NCBI GenBank assembly: GCA_002803225.1
Contig: NXFV01001931.1
Location: 1-25,968 of the forward strand
Direction of reading: 5' to 3'
Length of the DNA: 25,968 nt
Source of the DNA: Gamarada debralockiae
Lineage: Eukaryota > Ascomycota > Leotiomycetes > Helotiales > Hyphodiscaceae
Of the stretch, positions 1 to 10,498 are shown piece by piece. Position numbers and translations under genes: made by a program. A model generated the notes under the pieces. That model worked only from the letters and a program-made list of their open reading frames with translations, was not told where the DNA came from and made no database searches. Each line of letters opens with the position of its first letter. Position 1 is the stretch's first letter.

Positions 1-1990
1 GTAAATTCTGACAGCAACCAGCATGCGATGTAAAGCGAACTCGTTACCTTTTATTCTTCGATTGAACACCCTTTAATATTTTCAACGTTTGGGCCAATCA
101 CAACTCGCACTTGCATGTGGCTATCCCTATTTGGCTACCGGTCACGTACTATGTCCATTCTCATGAAGTGCGTTTGGTTTACCAGGAAAACGCTGTCGCT
201 GGATGCTGATAGAGAAAAGGGAAAGGCTGTTCCTAGATCTGCTGCATTGAGCTTGGATATGGTCCGTACTGTGTAGACCTTTGTACGCCAAATCGTTAGA
301 GTATATGCAATAGTGAATATCTGTTTCCTCGGAGCGCGCTTGAGAATTCTGTTGTAGGTCAGTAGGACGATCATATGAGAGTCCATCATGTGATGATCAC
401 CTTAACGCCAGTCTCGTCATGAAAAAAAATCAAAAATAAATCAAAAAAGGCGCTTGAAGCGAAGCGGCCTTCACTAGGTTATATGTTTGAATTTACGATA
501 GAGAGGTAGTATGTTCGAAATGCCTACAACGTCCACTTTCGATAACTTTATGTCTGCCCGGGCGATCACACAAATTTCAAGCGCGCAACAGCTAGAGAGC
601 CTGAACGAACCGGGAAATTTCGTCCTCAGCGTTCTCTTGACCACGAGAATCTGTCGAAGACCCCTGCTCGAGCTTGCGACGGCGGTTAGGTGATTAAGAG
701 TTAGGAGTTAGGATAAGGGTCAGAGGGATATGAATAAAAGATGTTATTATTCGGAAGGCAGATGAGTTGAGGGGAGGCTTTTTCGTTGGGGTCGGCCCTG
801 TTGCTACGTTTAGCGCGTGGACCAAAAACGAGCGAGAAGGCACACCCCACTTCCACACCCTTTCTTGATATTGATGAGCACCAGATTTAAGAGAGATGCC
901 ATCCTGAAATATACCTCCAATCTCTGGGCCCACAAGGCATTCGTACCACTCTTTCCGGGAAGATCGCGAGGGCCGAAAGTTCAAGACTCCTTTCATTTCT
1001 TATACGCGACGCCACTTTTGGAAAAAGGATTGCGTTTGTTCATTGAAAGAGCGAGCATGCACCAACTATCCAGTATTTATATCGCATCGTCGATCACAAT
1101 TTCCGAATAAGTCTTAGTTTGCTCGTTAATTTAGTTGTTTCACTTAAGTCACGGAAGTGGTTCCCCAAGCGAGATTCATTTGGAATTTGATTTAAAAGCT
1201 CTCGAGAAGAGCTCTCGAGAGGTCGAGAGATAAATTTCTAATCAACTGACACGTAAAATAAGGAGGACTGTCACGTGTACTAGACTTATAAGTGCTCTTA
1301 CATTTTAAGTGTATTATAATTACCTGACTAAACTGACCTACAGTATATAGCTCTTGAAATAAGAGAAGATAAAAGGAATCTCGTGGGGGCACGTGTTTTA
1401 CCCAGTTACCTGCCGGCCGTAGGGATCCCCAAGCCTTACCAGGTTCCCCACTTTTCTCGCCCAGTCCATGGGTCACCCGGGTTTGGGCCATGGGGACCCG
1501 TTGCGCGCCCTAGTCGAGTCTTCAGTGTGAGTATGAGTGACGTCCCTATCCAGATCAAGGTCCATCCTTCCCACCATTTCTCGTCCTCATCAACTTTTCG
1601 TCATGTATCTCTAGGGGAAAGGAGTACTGAGCCCCACCTGCTTGAGGTAGTGAGATGGCGTTTATGACTTTCAAGTTGTGTTCATACATTGTACTTTTGT
1701 ACGTCGTGAGCCATCCCGAATCCATGGCTCCAGGATGCCGATCTGGGCGCTCCCCACCTCCGAATCCTCTAAAACACGCTTAAATCCATCTATGTGTTCA
1801 ATATTTCATTCTGCAATTCTGTAAAGCCCAGAATTTGTACCAAATATACAGAGTCCAGATCTGGAATGATGCTGACCTAGATATATTAATTGCTGTACAC
1901 TATGGCTTGAAGATGGTCACTCAGGTACGCGAGTGCTGAAATAAAATCTCAAGGGTTCACTGAGATTAGTACGATCTTTATGCAGGCAGT
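1..1990. other. Gene-poor left flank
   Basis: No coding region can be supported here. The open frames (for example 511-693 +, 694-996 -, 817-1110 +, 1192-1491 -, 1383-1667 +) are short, overlap one another on opposite strands, and give products with no recognisable motif. Base composition shifts from AT-rich patches (420-450, 1240-1340) to GC-rich ones (1380-1500). A cluster of CTCGAG-containing palindromes lies at about 1198-1230. Parts may be promoter DNA of the gene at 2125 or old decayed sequence. Confidence 0.5.
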
Positions 1991-1995
1991 TTGGG

Positions 1996-2002
1996 TATAA
2001 AG
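1996..2002 (+). promoter_or_regulatory. TATA-box-like site upstream of the small secreted protein gene
   Basis: The sequence TATAAAG lies about 125 bp before the ATG at 2125, and a C/T-rich and CA-rich leader follows it. This is the usual spacing for a fungal RNA polymerase II promoter. It supports the call of a real gene at 2125, but it is a motif match only. Confidence 0.4.
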
Positions 2003-2124
2003 TCTTCCCTCATGTCAGGTCTAATTCGTGAATTCAGCAGCTCAACACTCCGCCGACCGACTCTTGACTGTTACTTCCCTCAGACTTTCGTACACGCTAC
2101 AATAACAATACCAACCAATCCATC

Positions 2125-2673
2125 ATGCACTTCAAAGTAATGGCACTGTTGCCATTCTTGGCTCTTTCTATCGCCACTCCAATCGGCATGAGCACTGGCA
2201 AGGGTGGTGGGAAACTGACAGGTGTAATGTTAGAAGAAAGGAGCCCGCAAGATGGTTCAGGTCTTCCTGATGGCGGCCTCGGCATAGGTACACTACGCCT
2301 TATTCACAGTTTACGTAGTTCAAAGCCTGATATGTTATGTAGGGTGACCAAGCTCTTGGAGGGGGCTGCATAAGGAACAAATGTAAACCAAGACGCTCGA
2401 GGCCAAGGAATCTCGAGGTAGGAAATGTGCCTTCTTAATACATTATTGCCTTGGACTACTATTAATAAGATTCGAGATTACAAGAACCTACAGTCTCAGA
2501 TCGATGTTTTGAAAGGCCAAGTCAAGGAATTGCAGAAGAATAGGCTGAAAAGCCTGCCTTGCCTGCTTAGTAATGCGTGGATACGGACTTGCGAGGAGCC
2601 CATCCAAACAGTATCCTGGGTCTTGGATGTATTGGAAGCGGGGATTCAGCAAGGTGTCTCGAGTATGTTCTGA
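2125..2673 (+). CDS. Candidate small secreted protein (effector-like), three exons
   Basis: The proposed model joins 2125-2287, 2353-2417 and 2494-2673, giving 135 aa. The N-terminus starts MHFKVMALLPFLALSIATP, a typical signal peptide with a hydrophobic core. It is followed by a Gly-rich stretch and a LEERSPQ segment that resembles a pro-peptide junction. Exon 2 encodes a Cys pair (GGCIRNKC) and a basic stretch. Exon 3 encodes a short heptad-like helix (SQIDVLKGQVKELQKN) and two further Cys. The exon 2/3 junction (gtagga...ctacag) is good and keeps phase. The exon 1/2 acceptor (ccaag, ending at 2352) is weak but is the only one I found that keeps the frame, so the middle of the protein is uncertain. 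No family is recognised; secretion is inferred from the signal peptide alone. The TATA-like site at 1996 supports transcription. Confidence 0.45.
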
Positions 2674-4222
2674 GATGGGAGATTGAGAAGGCTGTTTTCA
2701 TTCTGAGATTGGAAATTTAATGATATATACTTGATTCGACATACCCTTCACATCAGGCCAACGATTTTCCACGTTCTTGTCATGCCTCTGTAAGAAGGCC
2801 GGCTTGACTTTCATGTGCGTTCCGAATGTCATTTAGATACTGCACGACCGGCAAGACATCCATAGCAGATCTGGATACGGATTCTTCAAACAAAGATTTC
2901 CAAAGATATTCCTTGACAATTGATGTGGTCTAGAGGGGACTGCTGACGCTCTTAAGTAGGAGAGATATGTTTACAATCCCCTCGGAAACAGAGCAGGTCG
3001 GATTTGGCATACCCAGCTTCAACATCTGGAGAATAAAGGCAACAACGAAAACGAAAACGACAGCGAAATTATCATCGATGACATGAATACCTCCCATTGG
3101 AAGCATACGGAGTTATCTGCTTCCATCCGGTGCGAACTAAAGCTCAGCCACCTTCTCATACCAGCCGAAAGCATTCCACTTGAAGTAGACTTTGCAGTGG
3201 CCGTCGCATTTCTGGTATGTTCAGCCCTTCGGCTTGGTGCTAGTAAAGACTTTCTTTCTCCTTTCATAGGAGCTTTTATACTCGAGACTTCATGCTAGTT
3301 CTGCTGAAACACCACCAATACTCTCATATTCAGCTGACTGTGAAAGTGCTGACCGGCAGTGAGGATAGAATTTGGAGGAGGAAGCTTCAACTTTGAAACG
3401 TGCCTGTGAATCTATGATAACCTACCGCGTCCAAACTTCCATCATCCAGCTTTTTGGTTACAAGTTCAAATATCCTTGCTGAATCTCAGTCTCTGAAATG
3501 TCGAGGAAACGATCCCACGCGAGAGCGTCTCGCGAAGTTGTTCCAATTGTTCAGGGGTGCTCAGTGTTGAGACTCTCTTTGCAACACCGCGCTGGTGAAC
3601 CAGCCATCAGCTCCTCCATTCATGGGCCGAAGTCATGGATCGGGAAATGAGCTACAAAACTTGATGCAACGAGTCCACGACGATCATTGAGAACGACAAC
3701 AGGAACTTCAGTAACGACGAGAATAATGTTGAAGTTCAAAGAGAAGAGCTAGCCTGGGCTGGGGATTGATTCTTCATATTCTCGTTGGGCTAAGAGCTGA
3801 AGAGATTTCAATGATCGCACTGTGCCAGTGCTTGTTGTGCACATAGTTATATTTAAATTCTGAAGGGACATATCCCTCTAGTGAGGAACCAACGAGTGGG
3901 AAAGCGGGTAAAATTAATAGTTATTCTTGCGGCTGGATAGAGAGAGAGAAGCGGTTCTTGCTCGGGGCTAGACATGAGTGCGAGACAAAATTGGCGAAGC
4001 GTCGAGAGGGCATGACGGCGACAGATGAGAGGATTCAACAGATGAAAGTACGGTGGGTGAGATGTACTTCATTCCAATTTCTGAAAATGAATCGCTGCAT
4101 TATCCTACCCTCCAAGTATCTCCAAACCCATCCTATGTTCCCGTGCAGTCCGACCCATATCATGTCGACCGAGATCTAATGCAGCCATCTATTCCACCAA
4201 TCAGTCTATTCCAGTAAACTGA
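2674..4222. other. Intergenic; possible weak coding remnants
   Basis: No gene is supported. A plus-strand frame is open from about 2963 to 3298 and contains an Asn/Glu-rich patch made by an imperfect repeat of AACGAAA units near 3048-3067. Two short plus-strand frames follow, 3498-3650 (starting MSRKRSHARAS) and about 3688-3770 (rich in Asn, Asp and Glu), but stops separate them and no motif links them. They may be exons of an unrecognised gene or decayed coding DNA. The last 200 bp is the 3' flank of the MFS gene. Confidence 0.35.
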
Positions 4223-6231
4223 CTAATGGATAACAACGGCAACATGATCATCCATATACTTGCTAATATCCCCCAAAAAGCAAGACGCAAGGATAGCCAC
4301 CGCCCCAAACGCAATACTAGAATAATAAACATATGGGTACGCATACGCATAACTCTCTCGTCCAGCAAGCACGATCGCATTCCAGATCGTCTCATTGCCA
4401 TCCACACCAGGGAGGAGCAGGATATCGTTGATGAGAGAGGCGCCGGTGAGTTCTGCGGCTTCCCTGATGACATCTGGGTCGAAGATGTTGTTCAAAACAC
4501 ATGCAATGGCTATCTTGACGGAGAGTTCAGGCACGAATTTGTTGTAGAAAACGTTGTAGTAGGTTGTATAGCCGATAGCGCCGCCAATGACACGGATGGC
4601 CAACGTCAAAGCAGCGACGGTGGCGATGAGATCGTCGGGGCAGATAATAGTCGTGATGATAGAGGCTGGGACGACGATTCCACCAATTCCTAGACCTGCA
4701 ACGACCAAGATTCCGTAGACGGTATGAAGGTTATCGAGACGAGCAACGGCCAAGGCACCGCAGCCGGCAGTCATCATGCAGGAAGACATAATCATGAGCC
4801 ATTTGTTGCCCCCGCGGAAAACGGACAGGAGCCAGAGGACGATGCAAGCGCCTGCCAAGATGGAGAAACCGATTGGAAGGCCGCGAACTCCGACGCCAAC
4901 TGGGTTGTGTCCGTACACGTTAAATGCTTGGGTTGGCCAGAAGAGGAGGACAGAGAAGAAGTTTGCGCCGGAGATGAAGGTGATGACCAATGTAAGGAAG
5001 AGGATGCGAGGGTCTTTCTTGAGGCGGGAGGGGAACATGGGCCATTTTGCGCCATAGATCTCCCAGAAGACGAAACCGGTGAGAAAGGCGGCTCCGAGAA
5101 GGAGGGGGACGAGGGTGTGGGCGGATGTCCATTTGTACTGTTCAACAAGTTAGGGAATTGATTTGAAGTGAGAGAGCGTAGGAATCACCTGGTAGCCTCC
5201 CCAGAGAAGACCAGCAATGAAAAGGATCATGCCAACAATCGAGAGGAATCCACCGACGAAATCAACACGTTCAATGATTTCCCGGTTGGTCAAACCGGAC
5301 GAATTGACTCTAGGTGGTGGGAAATAGAAGATGGCAGTCATGGCGAGACCAATGAAAGACCAGACGCCGCAGAGAAGACCGACATATCTCCAACTAGAGT
5401 GGAAAGCGATCAACTGACCCCAGAGAACGGAGGGGCAGAACGGGATGATGGTAAAGATCAACACTGCGACGTATTTGCCTCGCTTCGCGGTTGGTGCCAG
5501 TTCGGATGTCGCGGCCAAAGCTGTGAGTTCGTTGATTCCGGCACCAATACCTGCCAGGGCCATACCCCCTAGGAAATGTCAGCTGAGAAGAAGCGAGGAT
5601 TTTGGAACGAAAAGTAAAACGTACCGATGAAGGTGTTCATGGTGTGTGCGGTAGAACAGACGATCATTCCGAGAATAAGGAAAGAAGCACCGGTAAGAGC
5701 AACATATCGTCGACCTATCAAATCAGACAACGCCCCAACGAAGGGGCAGACTGCGGCGAGAGCGAGTAAGTTGGCCAAAACAAACCAAACCCATCGATCA
5801 GTTCCTCCCAAGTCGCCGTAAATATATGGTGGAATACCACCTACTTGAGTATCAGCACATGCACTACTCACTCCAAAGCTCCTCCCACTCACCGAACAGG
5901 TATACAGGGATTTGAGATCCAGTCCATAAGAAAGCCATTGCCACCAAGGACATCAATCGGTGAATGGTCATCTGCAAAGATTCCGTAAGCATATGGCTTC
6001 CGCTTGCGCGATTACAATGCCACTTACTGGAGGCTCATGGTCGTGATCCTCATCGTCGCCATATGTTCTCAAACCATTCTTCTCATAGTAATTCGGGTTG
6101 CCAGGAACCCTCGACACCGTCCTGATGTTCTCCAAATGTTGGGCATTGTTGTTGGCCGCTCCAGTCTCTTTCTCAAGAGAGCCCTCCATCGAATTGTCCG
6201 AATGCGCCGCCGCGTGTTGTTCGTGTTCCAT
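4223..6231 (-). CDS. MFS transporter, TRI12 / siderophore-efflux family
   Basis: Five exons on the minus strand: 6231-6028, 5971-5893, 5840-5625, 5568-5189 and 5137-4223. All junctions are GT...AG and keep phase, giving 597 aa, the normal length for the fungal TRI12-like drug:H+ antiporter group (14 transmembrane segments). The N-terminal 68 residues are hydrophilic, with a His/Asp/Glu-rich patch, and are probably cytosolic. Transmembrane segments begin in exon 2, and the MFS motif A appears as GALSDLIGRR near residues 130-140. The start is the ATG at 6231; an in-frame TTG lies 33 nt upstream. Known members export trichothecenes or move siderophores and toxic compounds across the plasma membrane; the substrate here cannot be read from sequence. 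No biosynthetic genes lie next to it. The N-terminal extension before the first helix could contain a further small intron. Confidence 0.93.
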
Positions 6232-9216
6232 ATGGCCCTTAACCTCAGTCGAGGGATAGCTCAATTGACTTGTCGCAAGAAAAGGAGCTCGAGCAGGGAG
6301 GTGGCGCAGAAAAGGCGAAGTACAAAGGAACTCGTTTATCTTTCGGAATATTTTTATGACGAGGGCATGACCTGTTCATATATTGGATCATCACTCGATA
6401 GAGGACAAAGAGAAAAGCCACTTCCTTGTGCCCCGTTGGCCCCTGTCCAGTCACGGGCACCAGCAAATATTGAGCGGGGAATGGAGAAATGAATCGTATG
6501 CTTTCTCCAGATGAACGGTCTGGACAAGGATTAAGCCGCGAACCTCCGCCAATAATAGACATTTGATTGGAAGGCGCCTCTTATCCTGGTGCATTTGCGT
6601 TTTGTGGTGTTGCAAGCTAGACCTCATTGAGATGGGACTTTGAAGCCGCCGAGGTTTTTTCTCACTTTTCCAAGTTATTAGTCGATGGCTCCTCCTTATT
6701 TTTTGGGCGGGGTTGCATTAGTGGCCGCCTCCATGGGCCTCCAGAAAATTCGGGGAACATGGGAGACCCCAGACCAGGAATGATTGGCACTATCAAATTT
6801 GAGACAATAACTTTTACAGCAGGACAAAAAGAACAAGCCAGCTGCGCGGCGTCTGCCATTAAACACGCTCCAGAATCAAGTAGGAAAACTGTACACTTGT
6901 TTCCGCCGCGGAGTTTCCGGGAAGAAACTCCGCGGCAGCACTGCTTCCCACATGATAGTCGGGTATTCAAGGATGCGGAAGACTGACAAAAGCAATCCAA
7001 AGTGCGTCCCACAGGTTGCGTACGATATCGGGGCACTTTCCGTAAAAGGAAGGTTTGTGGATATCATATGAAAATGGATGTCGTGGAATTTGAAAAAAAT
7101 GCGGGACCGGGGTTGGCAGTCCGCTTACTCGTAGCGCGTGAAGATCGCGGGGGAAAAGATTGTGTGGAGTGGACAAGGCGAGTGAGTGGTGAGTGCAAAC
7201 TCGTGGCGGTGTAATGCCAAATTGGATTTGAGATTTGAGCCAATTTGGATGAGTCTTGTTCCCGCTTAACTTAGTCGAGCACATCTCCCGCTCACGCTTT
7301 TCTGCATTTGAAAATCGTCGCTTGTCGTGCCAAACAGATCCATCAGCGGAATTGTTCTCACCTGACAAACTGGTCAAGAGCTAGACTCTCCCAAGAATCT
7401 GGCTCTTCCCTAACCCATTTTCTAGTACGTCGAAGATTCACCTGATCAGTTGCTGTTTCCTCGCGGCAACAGTGATTATTGGCATCATGGCGCCTTTCAT
7501 GATCTGTTTGTTACTGCAGGACCCTACCTGCATCGCTAAAGTCATTCATCTGATCAACTTCACCACTGTGCTGCCACTTGGATGAAGGGCTGAGAACCGC
7601 CGAGGGAAGAACCCTACTCCAAAACAATCACAGACCAGGCGAGAGGCGCGCCGTTTTCAAACCCTGAAGCCACCTTCATATCGGTTTCATCCTGATGCGC
7701 ATGTCGGTCACCTGCTGATACGACCCATCCTATCCATCTGTAGATCGCCGCATCTCGGATTCTGCGCCAATATCTTGTGCGCCGCAAAACTTCCTCTGCA
7801 CAACCTACACCTCAGAAATTTTTACTGTGCCTCAAAAGTAGAGCTCTTCCACTTCATCCACATGCTTCCATTCCCTAGAATTTCCCTTGGCGAGGGCTCG
7901 TCATCAATGATTGACAGATTTGAGGAGAATGAGGAAAGCCTCGGAGACCGAGGTGTTTTTAACATTTTTAAACTTTTCCCATGTGCCGCTAACATGCAGG
8001 CAGCATGCAGTAATCTTCAGGGATGCGCTGCAGGAGAGCTACTGTACATTTGGAGACGAGGTCCTCTCTGCCGGGAAGATGTGGCTGAGGATTTGCCGAT
8101 TTGCCAGGGTTCTGGTCCGACTCCAACCAATGCGGCGTGATAAGGCGAGGAGGGATTCCGAATCTTTCCTTGCACCCTTATTTTGATGTTGTACAGCAGA
8201 TGGAAATCATAAGTCGCATGAAGGCTTCATCAATGACATGTGAGGATGGATGAATGAAGTAGTGGTGTTGATTCAGGAAATATGTCCGTGTTGAAGATGC
8301 AAGCTGAGTGTGCATGCTTCTGTTGTGGAATGACTCGGATTTCGCTCTCACAGGCCACAAGAAGAAACCTACTCGGAGTTCCGAAGATGCCGAGTCTTTA
8401 ACCTCGATGTCTCTTCGATGATGATAAACATCTTGTGAATCAAAATGGATGTATTTGAAAGCGGAGAGGCCGAGCCTTCGGGACCGAAAATCAGCTTTGG
8501 AAGCTTGCTCCCTTCACGTGACATATATACCCCGCGATGAGGGGTAGTGGGGTCTCCGAATGTCTCAATTTGGTGGGCAATGATTCTTGGCGACTCTACC
8601 ATTGGCTGCCCATGTTAATGAAGATGAGACATACCGCCAAGCTGGACCTAACAAGTTCGTCGCTTGAAATGGAAAGTTGGAGCACTTGTGAATGGCTTCA
8701 AACTTGAGCACTTGGGTATTGGGTTGTTTGATTGAAAGGTTCCAATCTTATGCGTGAAGGAGTTTTACAGGGGGAACGGTGCTGTGTGAGTATATCCGTA
8801 TGTGTGAGTACACTTGAGAGTTTTGGCTTAGAAAGTCAATAGGGAGTGAAGCCTGCCTCTGAAGTTGGTCAAGTCATCTCAAACCCACCAATCAGCGATT
8901 TACATCGCGCACTCACAAGTATTCCAAAGAGGATGGGCACGCGTGTCTCGAAAGTTTTGAGATAATATTTGACTCTTTGGGAATGCTCCTAGACTTCTAT
9001 CTGCCGGAAGGGACCCTGCGCACCAGCGCCGTCAAAGAAATTCCACTATGCCATGCAGCACCATCTGTCTCTCCCCGACTTTCGTTCTTCCATAATAGTT
9101 TCATTGTTTCCTTCCTCTCGTAACCGCTCATCATTTCCTGTATCATCCCCGTCATCTCCATTGTTGCGTATCGTAAGTCGTAAGGTGGGGTTTGCGGCAT
9201 GGCGGCATAGCGGCAT
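6232..9216. other. Long intergenic region between the MFS gene and UBC13
   Basis: No gene is supported in about 3 kb. The open frames are short and mutually overlapping (for example 6627-6986 + against 6662-7036 -, 6967-7377 -, 7775-8140 + against 7911-8186 +), and none shows a domain, a signal peptide or sensible splice sites. The left part is the promoter side of the MFS gene and includes the palindrome at 6905-6936. The right end is the 3' flank of UBC13. A diverged gene or a non-coding RNA cannot be excluded. Confidence 0.5.
6905..6936. repeat. Perfect inverted repeat (13-bp arms, 6-bp loop)
   Basis: The arms gccgcggagtttc (6905-6917) and gaaactccgcggc (6924-6936) are exact reverse complements separated by cgggaa. 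The arms contain CCGCGG and CGG triplets of the kind bound by fungal Zn2Cys6 dimers. It lies about 675 bp upstream of the MFS start codon, so it could be an operator, or it could be a random or relic hairpin. Confidence 0.6.
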
Positions 9217-9843
9217 TTAGGTCATTGCATGGGTTCGGGTCCACTCTTTGGCTGTTGCAATCGCTGCGGGCTCGTCCTCTTTCCATCTTTTCGCGACATC
9301 GGGGGCGAGTGGATCATCTGGGTTTGGCGCACCAAGGAGGGCTTGGATGGACAAGAGGATGGTTCGGATCTGGAGGGCAGGGGACCAGTTGCCTGCAGGA
9401 CATCATGTTAGCCGCAAGCACATAATGCTGGCATGGAGGGTGAACGAAGTCGAACATACTCTTAAGGACATCGAGGCAGATGCGGCCGAGCTTGTCAATA
9501 TTGGGGTGATAAATCTTGGTCAAGAATCGGATCTTCGGTGGTGTCATAGGGTAGTCGTCGGGAAGGAACAGCTCGAGCTTGAAGATACCACCTGCAATTT
9601 GGTTAGAGACCTGAGCATTTAGCAGTAAAATCGCGGTATCTCACCTTCGTAAGGAGACTGGGTTGGCCCATGTATTGAGACGTCGAAATAGCGAAGGTTG
9701 TCCTCATGGGGAACTGCGCTGATACCCGGTACTCTGCATAGCGCACAATGTTAGCTCTGCGAGGTTCTAAGAAGTAGTCTGAGTGCTTACGGCTCTGCCA
9801 TCAACCGCTCTGTCTCCTTGATAATCCTCTTGGGAAGCGCCAT
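9217..9843 (-). CDS. UBC13: Ubiquitin-conjugating enzyme E2 N (Ubc13)
   Basis: Four exons on the minus strand: 9843-9791, 9733-9645, 9591-9460 and 9392-9217. All junctions are GT...AG and phases match, giving 149 aa, the family length. The start is [14 protein letters not shown], as in Ubc13 proteins; an in-frame ATG-type extension upstream is not conserved and is read as leader. The UBC fold is complete: the HPN motif at residues 76-78, the catalytic Cys86 in GRICLDVLK, then [19 protein letters not shown], which separates Ubc13 from the Ubc4/5 group. Ubc13 pairs with the inactive variant Mms2/Uev1 to build Lys63-linked ubiquitin chains, used on PCNA in error-free DNA-damage tolerance together with Rad5. 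The C-terminus is Thr-His-Ala-Met-Thr. It is divergent from MTC5, with 655 bp between start codons. Confidence 0.96.
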
Positions 9844-10498
9844 GTTGAAGAAGGTATTTCTTGCAGTGGTCGGAAAATGGTGTTCGGTAGTCTGAACTTG
9901 GGAGGACGTGAGGACAATGCGCCTGAGCTTAGATCTGGTGGTCCTCGGGTCGTAGAGAGACTCGAAGTAACGAGCGGCCACGAGGCAAGCGCGGATGTCT
10001 TGGTGGGCTTGTAGATAAGATGGATGAATGTGGGTGAAGAGAGATATGACGGTGCTAGAGCCCGTTATTTGAAGGCGTCGAGCTTACTCCAAAGGAAGAT
10101 AGTAAGATTCACTGGAAGTTGTGGTGAATATGTTCTTGTAGCCTTCTCAAAGAAAGCAGCGAGGCATTTAAATTTGAAGTTCACGATGTTTTGTCTTCAA
10201 TCCCCATCGGACGACGGGATGTTCCGCCCGGCGCTAGTCCTGATAGAGCTCTTCCAGGCCTTGATACCCAAGACGTTGCTCTGCATCACAGCTTCAGTTG
10301 CCCAATACCCTCTGCGCGGACTTCTCCTGGATCGCAGGCCTCGCTGTTACCATTCAAGTCAACATGACACATTGCAGGACTTCCTTGTGATTCTGGTGAC
10401 ACCATGCAAAGCGGAAGCTTGCATTTGACCTCTCAGCTCGCCGATGTCCTTACCTTGAGAGCACAGCCCAGAGATGGTTGGAAAGCCCAACAGTCAAT
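9844..10498. promoter_or_regulatory. Shared divergent promoter region of UBC13 and MTC5
   Basis: This 655-bp interval lies between two start codons pointing away from each other, so it must hold both promoters and both 5' leaders. A plus-strand frame at 10024-10428 (134 aa) has no recognisable motif and is not called as a gene. I see no clear TATA box. Confidence 0.55.

Noticed and set aside
694..1110. Overlapping 100-aa (-) and 97-aa (+) frames
   Set aside because: They overlap on opposite strands, have no motif, and neither has convincing promoter or splice signals.
4226..5161. Long plus-strand frames (155, 145 and 93 aa) opposite the MFS gene
   Set aside because: They lie antisense to the clear TRI12 exon, are rich in Asp/Glu/Gly as expected from the reverse of hydrophobic codons, and have no motif of their own.
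4223..6231. MFS gene as part of a secondary-metabolite cluster
   Set aside because: No polyketide synthase, NRPS, terpene synthase, P450 or other tailoring enzyme is found in the window.
9844..9981. N-terminal extension of UBC13 (frame open to an upstream start at 9981)
   Set aside because: The conserved Ubc13 N-terminus starts at 9843 and family length is reached without the extension.
10024..10428. 134-aa plus-strand frame upstream of MTC5
   Set aside because: It sits in the shared promoter region, has no recognisable domain, and its frame does not splice into MTC5.
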